Assembly (NCBI GenBank): GCA_002386465.1
Contig: DGIT01000032.1
Span: 54,528-64,808, forward strand
DNA length: 10,281 nucleotides
Reading direction: 5' to 3'
Source of the DNA: Burkholderiales bacterium UBA4615
GTDB lineage: Bacteria > Pseudomonadota > Gammaproteobacteria > Burkholderiales > Burkholderiaceae_E
The notes under the pieces: model-generated
The model's database searches: none
Seen by the model: the letters and a program-made list of their open reading frames with translations, nothing else
Told to the model about the DNA's origin: nothing
Position numbers and translations under genes: made by a program
Part shown: one piece after another, positions 4,350 to 10,281 of the stretch
How positions within the stretch are numbered: position 1 is the first letter of the stretch
Layout: every line of letters begins with the position of its first letter

Positions 4350-5603
4350 ATGGCTGAAATCAAGAATTACACGCTCAATTTCGGGCCTCAGCATCCTGCC
4401 GCACACGGTGTGCTGCGTCTGGTGCTGGAACTCGACGGTGAAGTCGTACAGCGCGCCGACCCGCATATCGGGTTGTTGCACCGTGCCACTGAAAAATTGG
4501 CCGAAACGCGCACGTTTTTGCAGAACGTGCCTTACATGGACCGGCTCGACTATGTCTCGATGATGAGCAACGAGCATGCCTATGTGCTCGCCATAGAGAA
4601 GCTCACGGGTATCGAGGTCCCGGTCCGGGCGCAATACATCCGGGTGATGTTCGACGAAATCACCCGCATCCTGAATCACCTGATGTGGATCGGTGCCCAC
4701 GCGCTCGACGTCGGCGCGATGACGGTCTTCCTGTACGCGTTTCGCGAGCGTGAAGACCTGATGGACTGCTACGAGGCGGTGTCCGGCGCGCGCATGCACG
4801 CGGCCTACTACCGCCCAGGTGGTGTCTATCGTGACCTGCCAGATCGCATGGCCCAGTATGCGGCGAGCAAGGTGCGCAACGAGGCCGGTGTACGGGAGCT
4901 GAATCGCGACCGTCAGGGCTCCTTGCTCGATTTCATTCAGGCTTTCACCGAGCGCTTCCCGGGCTATGTAGACGACTACGAAACGCTGCTGACCGATAAC
5001 CGGATCTGGAAGCAGCGGCTGGTCGGAATCGGGGTGGTCTCGCCTGAGCGTGCGAAGGCGCTGGGCTTCACAGGTCCGATGTTGCGTGGATCGGGTGTGG
5101 AATGGGACCTTCGCAGAAAACAGCCGTATGAAGTCTACGATCGCCTGGACTTTGATATTCCCGTCGGCACGAACGGCGACAGCTACGACCGTTACCTGGT
5201 GCGTGTGGAAGAGATGCGCCAGAGCAATCGGATCGTGCGCCAGTGTGTGGACTGGCTGCGCGCCAATCCTGGGCCGGTCATGATCGACGATCACAAAGTG
5301 GCACCGCCTTCACGCGTCGACATGAAGTCGAATATGGAAGAGCTGATTCACCACTTCAAGCTCTTCACCGAGGGCATGCATGTGCCGCAGGGCGAGGCCT
5401 ATGCGGCGGTCGAGCATCCCAAGGGTGAGTTCGGCATCTATCTTGTCTCCGATGGCGCAAACAAGCCCTATCGCCTGAAAATTCGCGCGCCCGGTTTCGT
5501 GCACCTGCAGGCTCTGGACGAAATGGCGCGTGGTCACATGATTGCCGACGTCGTGACGCTGATCGGTTCGCAGGACATCGTCTTCGGGGAGATCGACCGA
5601 TGA
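4350..5603 (+). CDS. nuoD: NADH-quinone oxidoreductase subunit D (49 kDa)
   Basis: NuoD forms most of the quinone-binding cavity with NuoB and is related to the large subunit of [NiFe] hydrogenases, without the metal site. The 417-residue product begins with the family block NYTLNFGPQHPAAHGVLRL (6-24). Later come HIGLLHRATEKL (39-50), YRPGGVYRDLP and the C-terminal VTLIGSQDIVFGEIDR. H19 in PAAHG and Y68 in RLDYV are 49 residues apart, the same spacing as the quinone-headgroup His and Tyr known from the Thermus enzyme, so the site looks intact. The ATG has no convincing Shine-Dalgarno sequence, but no in-frame ATG precedes it after the nuoC stop and the N-terminus is standard. Its TGA overlaps the nuoE ATG as ATGA, implying translational coupling. 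A 347-codon antisense frame inside it is a composition shadow. Confidence 0.98.
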   Translation: MAEIKNYTLNFGPQHPAAHGVLRLVLELDGEVVQRADPHIGLLHRATEKLAETRTFLQNVPYMDRLDYVSMMSNEHAYVLAIEKLTGIEVPVRAQYIRVMFDEITRILNHLMWIGAHALDVGAMTVFLYAFREREDLMDCYEAVSGARMHAAYYRPGGVYRDLPDRMAQYAASKVRNEAGVRELNRDRQGSLLDFIQAFTERFPGYVDDYETLLTDNRIWKQRLVGIGVVSPERAKALGFTGPMLRGSGVEWDLRRKQPYEVYDRLDFDIPVGTNGDSYDRYLVRVEEMRQSNRIVRQCVDWLRANPGPVMIDDHKVAPPSRVDMKSNMEELIHHFKLFTEGMHVPQGEAYAAVEHPKGEFGIYLVSDGANKPYRLKIRAPGFVHLQALDEMARGHMIADVVTLIGSQDIVFGEIDR

Positions 5604-6088
5604 AACCTCTGCTCTCCGACGCGGCTTATCAGCGCATCGATCGCGAGGTGGCCAAGTATCCCGCCGACCAGAAGCAATCTGCTGTCATGGCCGCTCTGAC
5701 GATCGCTCAGGATGAGATCGGCTGGGTGTCGCAGCCTGTGATTGATGATGTGGCGGCTTATCTGTCCATGACGCCGATCGCGGTCTGGGAGGTTGCCACC
5801 TTCTACAACATGTATGCCACCAAGCAGCCTGGAGCCTTCAAGGTTGCGATCTGCACCTGTTTGCCCTGCGCACTGCGTGACGGCGAGAAGGCTGCGCACT
5901 ATTTGAAAGACAAACTCGGTATCGGGTTTGGCGAAACCACGGCTGACGGTCGATTCACTTTGGTGGAGTCCGAGTGTCTGGGTGCGTGTGGTGATGCGCC
6001 CGTGCTGCTCGTGAACAACAAGCGCATGTGCAGTTTCATGAGCGCCGAAAAACTCGACGCGCTCGTCGACGAACTCAAGAAAGCCTGA
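5600..6088 (+). CDS. nuoE: NADH-quinone oxidoreductase subunit E (N1a cluster)
   Basis: NuoE (24 kDa, thioredoxin-like) binds the off-pathway [2Fe-2S] cluster N1a close to the FMN of NuoF. The 162-residue product has the ligand pattern C-x4-C (C85, C90 in CTCLPC) and C-x3-C (C126, C130 in ESECLGACGDAP). The intermediate C87 is extra and not expected to be a ligand. An N-terminal helical part includes the conserved IAQDEIGWVS (35-44) and VWEVATFYNMY (62-72). The start overlaps the nuoD stop by four bases with no separate strong ribosome-binding site, as expected for a coupled gene. The length is normal. nuoF follows after 16 bases. Confidence 0.97.
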   Translation: MKPLLSDAAYQRIDREVAKYPADQKQSAVMAALTIAQDEIGWVSQPVIDDVAAYLSMTPIAVWEVATFYNMYATKQPGAFKVAICTCLPCALRDGEKAAHYLKDKLGIGFGETTADGRFTLVESECLGACGDAPVLLVNNKRMCSFMSAEKLDALVDELKKA

Positions 6089-6104
6089 GGCCGGGAGGAT
6101 TGTC

Positions 6105-7451
6105 ATGGGAGCAACCGACATTCGACAGGCACTTGAGGCTGTGAGAGCCCAGGAGACCTGCTTTCATGGTCGCCATATCAGCCCGCAAATCTACGCAGGT
6201 CTGAATTCGGCCGATGGTTGGCACCTCAAGGACTACGAAGCCCGCGATGGCTACAAGGCCCTGCGGCGCATCCTGAGTGAGGGGCTGACGCCCGAGCAAG
6301 TAATCGCTGAAGTCAAGGCCTCGGGCCTGCGGGGGCGAGGCGGCGCCGGTTTTCCCACCGGCTTGAAGTGGAGCTTCATGCCGCGACAGTTTCCGGGTCA
6401 GAAGTACCTGGTCTGCAATTCAGACGAGGGCGAGCCGGGTACGTTCAAAGACCGCGACATCCTGCGCTACAACCCGCATATCGTGATCGAGGGCATGGCC
6501 ATCGCCGCCTACGCCATGGGGATCAGCGTCGGGTACAACTATATTCACGGCGAGATCTTCGAAGTCTATGAGCGCTTCGAGCAGGCGCTCGAAGAAGCGC
6601 GCGCGGCTGGCTATCTCGGCGACGGCATCATGGGCTCGTCCTACAACTTTCAGTTGCACGCCTTTCATGGCTACGGCGCCTATATTTGCGGTGAAGAGAC
6701 CGCACTGCTCGAGTCGCTCGAGCCCAAGCTGCAAGGGCCGCGGATCAAGCCGCCGTTTCCGGCGAGCTTTGGTCTGTATGGCAAGCCCACCACCATCAAC
6801 AACACCGAGACTTTCGCAGCGGTGCCTTGGATCATCCGCAATGGCGGGCCGGCATTCCTGGAGGTGGGTAAGCCCAACAACGGCGGCACCAAGATTTTCT
6901 CGATTTCAGGCGATGTCGAACGGCCGGGCAACTACGAGATTCCCCTGGGAACGCCCTTTGCCAAGCTGCTCGAGCTGGCCGGTGGCATGCGCGGCGGACG
7001 CAAGCTCAAGATGGTGATTCCCGGCGGTTCCTCCATGCCGGTGCTGCCTGCCGACATCATGATGGCCACCGACATGGATTACGACTCGATCGCCAAAGCG
7101 GGTTCCATGCTGGGCTCGGGCGCAGTGATCGTGATGAACGAGACCCGTTGCGCCGTGAAGTGCCTCCAGCGGCTGTCCTATTTCTACTACGAGGAATCCT
7201 GCGGCCAGTGCACGCCCTGTCGTGAGGGCACAGGATGGTTGTGGCGGATGGTCGATCGCATCGAACGGGGGGAGGGCACTTATGCCGACCTCGATCGCCT
7301 GGGCGAAGTGGCCGACAACATTCAAGGGCGCACCATCTGTGCGCTGGGTGATGCGGCAGCCATGCCGGTCAAAGCATTCCTGAAGCACTATCGCGCGGAG
7401 TTCGAGCACCACGTCGAACACAAGCGCTGCATCGTGCCGGCCTACGTGTGA
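6105..7451 (+). CDS. nuoF: NADH-quinone oxidoreductase subunit F (NADH/FMN, N3 cluster)
   Basis: NuoF (51 kDa) is the electron entry point: it binds NADH and FMN and passes electrons to [4Fe-4S] cluster N3. In the 448-residue product the Gly-rich nucleotide/FMN loop is GLRGRGGAGFPTGLKW (74-89), followed by CNSDEGEPGTFKDR (104-117) and GAYICGEETALLESLE (191-206). The SLBB region lies around 260-335. The N3 ligands are C366, C369 and C372 in ESCGQCTPCREG, plus C412 in TICALGD. The start has a strong GGGAGGA (6093-6099) six bases upstream. The first 20 residues before FHGRHISP are variable in the family and form a slight extension. nuoG starts 9 bases after the stop. Confidence 0.98.
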   Translation: MGATDIRQALEAVRAQETCFHGRHISPQIYAGLNSADGWHLKDYEARDGYKALRRILSEGLTPEQVIAEVKASGLRGRGGAGFPTGLKWSFMPRQFPGQKYLVCNSDEGEPGTFKDRDILRYNPHIVIEGMAIAAYAMGISVGYNYIHGEIFEVYERFEQALEEARAAGYLGDGIMGSSYNFQLHAFHGYGAYICGEETALLESLEPKLQGPRIKPPFPASFGLYGKPTTINNTETFAAVPWIIRNGGPAFLEVGKPNNGGTKIFSISGDVERPGNYEIPLGTPFAKLLELAGGMRGGRKLKMVIPGGSSMPVLPADIMMATDMDYDSIAKAGSMLGSGAVIVMNETRCAVKCLQRLSYFYYEESCGQCTPCREGTGWLWRMVDRIERGEGTYADLDRLGEVADNIQGRTICALGDAAAMPVKAFLKHYRAEFEHHVEHKRCIVPAYV

Positions 7452-7460
7452 GCAAGTCGA

Positions 7461-9812
7461 ATGGTTGAGATCGAAATCGACGGCAACAAGGTCGAGGTGG
7501 CCGAGGGCAGCACCGTGATGGTGGCCGCCAACCGCCTGGGCATCTATGTGCCGCACTTCTGCTATCACAAGAAGCTGTCCATTGCGGCTAACTGCCGCAT
7601 GTGCCTGGTGGAGGTCGAGAAAGCGCCTAAGCCGCTGCCGGCGTGTGCCACCCCGGTGACGGCTGGCATGAAGGTCTCCACCAAGTCCGCCAAGGCGGTG
7701 GCGGCTCAGAAGGGGGTGATGGAGTTCCTGCTCATCAACCATCCTCTGGATTGTCCGATCTGCGATCAGGGCGGCGAGTGCCAGCTCCAGGATCTGGCGA
7801 TGGGGTACGGCAGTTCAGCGTCGCGCTACACCGAAGAAAAGCGCGTGGTGTTTCACAAGTCGGTGGGTCCGCTGGTAGCGGCCGAGGAAATGTCGCGCTG
7901 TATCCATTGCACGCGTTGCGTGCGCTTTGGCCAGGAAGTGGCCGGGGTCATGGAACTGGGCATGGCGGGCCGCGGTGAGCACTCCGAGATCATGTCCTTC
8001 GTGGGGCGTGGGGTGCAGTCTGAACTCTCGGGCAACATGATTGACGTCTGTCCGGTCGGTGCACTGACCAGCAAGCCGTTCCGTTACAGCGCCCGGACCT
8101 GGGAACTGTCGCGGCGCAAATCGGTGTCTGCACACGACTCGCTGGGCTCCAATCTGGTGGTGCAGGTCAAGCAGAACGATGTCATGCGCGTGCTGCCGCT
8201 TGAAAATGACGCCATCAACGAATGCTGGCTGTCCGATCGTGACCGGTTCGCCTATGAAGGTCTCGGCTCGTCACAGCGCCTGCTGCGCCCCATGCTGCGC
8301 CAGGACGGCGTCTGGCAGGAAGTCGACTGGCAGGTGGCCTTGCAATATGCCGCCCATGCATTGGCTTCGGTGAAAAGCCGTCATGGGGCCGAGGCGCTGG
8401 GTGCGCTCGCCACACCGCAAGGCACGAGCGAAGAGCTCCATCTGATGGCCCGCCTGATGCGCGGCCTCGGCAGCGAGAACATCGATTTCCGTGCGCGCGT
8501 TGCAGACCCGACCTTGGCTTCGCAGCTGCAAGGTGCCCCTTGGCTGGGTCTGCCGGTTGAATCGATCAATACGCTTGATCGGGTCCTGGTGGTCGGATCC
8601 TTCCTGCGCAAAGACCATCCTTTGCTGGCCGCGCGAATCCGTGCCGCTGCCAAACGGGGCGCAAAGATCGGCGTGTTGCATGCGGTCAATGAAGACCTCC
8701 TCATGCCGGTTGCGGCGCGTGCCACTGTGGCGGCATCGGGCTGGGCGCGTACGCTCGCTGCAGTGCGCGTAGGGCTGCTGCGTGCAAAGGGCGAGCCTGT
8801 TCCCTCAGACCTCGCCGGGATCGAACCCGACGCGTCGGCTGCCGCTTTGGGCGCTTTGTTGGCTGAAGGCGCGCACAAGGCGATCCTGCTGGGCAATGCG
8901 GTGGGCCACCACCCACGGGCGGCGGACGTTGCCGTGCAGGCTCAGGCGCTCGCCCATGTCGCCGGCGCCTCACTGGGCTGGCTTGTCGAGGGAGCAAATG
9001 GCACAGGCGGCTATCTTGCAGGCGCCGTGCCGGGCGCTCAGGGGCTGGACGCGAGCGCCATGGTGCATGCGCCGCGCAAAGCCTACCTGCTGCTGGGAAT
9101 GGAGCCGAAGCTGGACCATGGCCATCCTGTGGCCGCCATGAACGCATTGGCTGCAGCCGATACCGTCGTTGCGCTCACTGCATTTGCCTCTGAGGACTTG
9201 CTCGAGGTGGCTGACTGTCTGTTGCCGGTGACGCCGTTCACCGAGACTGCAGGCAGCTTCGTGAATTGCGCAGGCACGTCTCAGTCGTTCAATGCTGTCG
9301 TGCGTCCGGCTGGTGAAGCGCGCCCGGCATGGAAGGTGCTGCGTGTGCTGGGAAATCTGCTTGAGCTGCCTGGGTTCGATCAGGAGACCGCCGAGCAGGT
9401 TCGCGCGCAGGCCTTGCCTGCCGACCTGTCCGCTCATTTGAGCCCAGGCCTGCGTGGTGTGCCCACAGACGCACCTGCTGCGGCAACTGCCTCGACACTG
9501 GAGCGTATTGCCGACGTGCCGGTCTATTTCAGCGACCCGATCGTGCGCCGTGCTGCGAGCCTGCAGCAGACCGTCGATGCCGGGGCCCCGGCAGTTCGCC
9601 TGAATGCGGCTACCCTGACGCGCCTGGGCTTGGCGTCGGGCGATGCGGTGCGTGTCACGCAAGAGGGTGCCGCAGCGGCCGGCGTCGCAACGCTCACCGT
9701 GCTGCTTGATGAGGGCGTGGCCGACAACGTCGTTCGCCTGGCGGCGGCCCATGTCAGCACAGCATCCCTGGGCGCCATGATCGGACCGATCAGCCTGGAG
9801 CGTGCCCAATGA
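7461..9812 (+). CDS. nuoG: NADH-quinone oxidoreductase subunit G (N1b, N4, N5 clusters)
   Basis: NuoG is the largest peripheral subunit and carries the Fe-S wire from NuoF toward NuoB. In the 783-residue product the N-terminal ferredoxin domain binds N1b through C34, C45, C48 and C62. The N5 site is H94, C98, C101 and C107 in NHPLDCPICDQGGEC. The N4 site is C147, C150, C153 in RCIHCTRC and C197 in DVCPVGAL. The fourth-cluster (N7) motif C-x2-C-x3-C present in E. coli and Thermus is replaced by SVSAHDSLGSN (221-231), so N7 is absent, as in the mitochondrial-type subunit. Residues from about 220 onward form a molybdopterin-oxidoreductase-like domain that serves structurally. Within it, VNCAGTSQSFNAVVRP (about 602-617) departs slightly from the usual EGR-containing form. 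The Shine-Dalgarno match is weak. The stop overlaps nuoH by ATGA. Confidence 0.97.
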   Translation: MVEIEIDGNKVEVAEGSTVMVAANRLGIYVPHFCYHKKLSIAANCRMCLVEVEKAPKPLPACATPVTAGMKVSTKSAKAVAAQKGVMEFLLINHPLDCPICDQGGECQLQDLAMGYGSSASRYTEEKRVVFHKSVGPLVAAEEMSRCIHCTRCVRFGQEVAGVMELGMAGRGEHSEIMSFVGRGVQSELSGNMIDVCPVGALTSKPFRYSARTWELSRRKSVSAHDSLGSNLVVQVKQNDVMRVLPLENDAINECWLSDRDRFAYEGLGSSQRLLRPMLRQDGVWQEVDWQVALQYAAHALASVKSRHGAEALGALATPQGTSEELHLMARLMRGLGSENIDFRARVADPTLASQLQGAPWLGLPVESINTLDRVLVVGSFLRKDHPLLAARIRAAAKRGAKIGVLHAVNEDLLMPVAARATVAASGWARTLAAVRVGLLRAKGEPVPSDLAGIEPDASAAALGALLAEGAHKAILLGNAVGHHPRAADVAVQAQALAHVAGASLGWLVEGANGTGGYLAGAVPGAQGLDASAMVHAPRKAYLLLGMEPKLDHGHPVAAMNALAAADTVVALTAFASEDLLEVADCLLPVTPFTETAGSFVNCAGTSQSFNAVVRPAGEARPAWKVLRVLGNLLELPGFDQETAEQVRAQALPADLSAHLSPGLRGVPTDAPAAATASTLERIADVPVYFSDPIVRRAASLQQTVDAGAPAVRLNAATLTRLGLASGDAVRVTQEGAAAAGVATLTVLLDEGVADNVVRLAAAHVSTASLGAMIGPISLERAQ

Positions 9813-10281
9813 ACTGGATTGATGCACTCGATGCTCAAGGGCAGTCGCTGCTGGGCGGGCTGTGGCCAGTGGTCTGGACGCTCGTCAAGATCGTGGCGGT
9901 CGTGCTGCCCTTGCTGGGCTGCGTGGCGTACCTGACCTTCTGGGAACGCAAGCTGATCGGTTACATCCAGCTGCGCATTGGACCGAACCGGGTCGGACCC
10001 AAGGGCTTGCTGCAGCCGATCGCTGATGCGGTGAAGTTGCTGTTTAAGGAAGTCATTCTTCCTGCTCGCGCTAATCCGGGCCTGTACATCCTCGGTCCGG
10101 TCATGACCATCATGCCGGCGCTGGCCGCCTGGGCGGTCATCCCCTTTGGCCCGGATCGGGCGCTGGCCAACGTCAATGCCGGCTTGCTGCTGTTGCTTGC
10201 CATCACTTCGCTGGAGGTCTACGGCGTCATCCTCGCCGGTTGGGCATCCAATTCGAAGTACGCGTTTCTGGGGGCCATGCG
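9809..10281 (+). CDS. nuoH: NADH-quinone oxidoreductase subunit H, 5' part only
   Basis: NuoH (ND1 family) is the membrane-arm subunit that forms the floor of the quinone cavity. The first 157 codons are present and the frame is open to the window edge; the full protein is usually about 350 residues. After a hydrophobic helix (about 20-42) comes the family signature WERKLIGYIQLRIGPNRVGP (45-64), then GLLQPIADAVKLLFKE (66-81). Further hydrophobic stretches lie near 91-112 and 122-144. The last visible block, GWASNSKYAFLGAM (144-157), is the second conserved signature. The ATG lies inside the nuoG stop (ATGA), so translation is probably coupled. No defect is seen in the visible part. Confidence 0.96.
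   Translation, partial: MNWIDALDAQGQSLLGGLWPVVWTLVKIVAVVLPLLGCVAYLTFWERKLIGYIQLRIGPNRVGPKGLLQPIADAVKLLFKEVILPARANPGLYILGPVMTIMPALAAWAVIPFGPDRALANVNAGLLLLLAITSLEVYGVILAGWASNSKYAFLGAM

Noticed and set aside
4251..5294. Long antisense frame of 347 codons opposite nuoD
   Set aside because: It lies wholly over nuoC/nuoD codons of certain identity, has a His/Arg/Asp-rich composition typical of reverse-strand shadows in G+C-rich genes, and shows no recognisable domain or promoter.
6906..7742. Antisense frame of 278 codons over nuoF/nuoG
   Set aside because: Shadow of well-supported genes; His-rich translation with no motif, crossing a gene junction without any independent signal.
8970..9827. Antisense frame of 285 codons over the nuoG 3' end
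   Set aside because: Shadow caused by low stop frequency in G+C-rich sequence; no family features.
1..10281. Mobile element, CRISPR array, defence or toxin-antitoxin system
   Set aside because: Every sizeable frame belongs to a recognised core gene; no transposase, integrase, direct-repeat array or terminal inverted repeats were seen on either strand.

Overview
The window is a chromosomal housekeeping segment, almost entirely on the + strand and G+C-rich. The protein sequences and gene order (tpiA-secG-tRNA-Leu-nuoABCDEFGH) suggest a betaproteobacterium, most likely of the Burkholderiales. That placement comes from recalled family features, not from a search.

Layout: (1) 1-276 is the 3' end of ilvC (branched-chain amino acid synthesis). 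(2) 371-1234 is pssA (phosphatidylserine synthase, first committed step to phosphatidylethanolamine). (3) 1290-2087 is tpiA (glycolysis/gluconeogenesis), preceded by a good sigma70-like promoter that overlaps the pssA stop codon. (4) 2107-2598 is secG (Sec translocon) with an unusually long Ala/Pro/Thr/Ser tail. (5) 2624-2708 is a tRNA-Leu with anticodon GAG and an encoded CCA. (6) 2746 to the right edge holds the first eight genes of the complex I (NADH:quinone oxidoreductase) operon, nuoA to nuoH, with nuoH cut by the window end.

The nuo genes are tightly packed. nuoD/nuoE and nuoG/nuoH overlap by ATGA, and nuoB/C, C/D, E/F and F/G are separated by 9-23 bases. NuoE, F and G form the NADH dehydrogenase module. 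NuoB, C and D form the quinone-reducing connecting module. NuoA and NuoH belong to the membrane arm. All expected Fe-S ligands are visible in NuoB, E, F and G; NuoG lacks the extra N7 cluster motif. No broken gene is seen.

The main departure from tight packing is a 138-base gap between nuoA and nuoB. It holds a compact hairpin and an unannotated 27-28-codon ORF that has a strong Shine-Dalgarno sequence and whose stop overlaps the nuoB start codon. This is the best candidate for something undescribed here, and it may prove to be only a regulatory leader or chance. No mobile element, CRISPR array, prophage or defence system is visible, and no gene-free stretch exceeds 138 bases.
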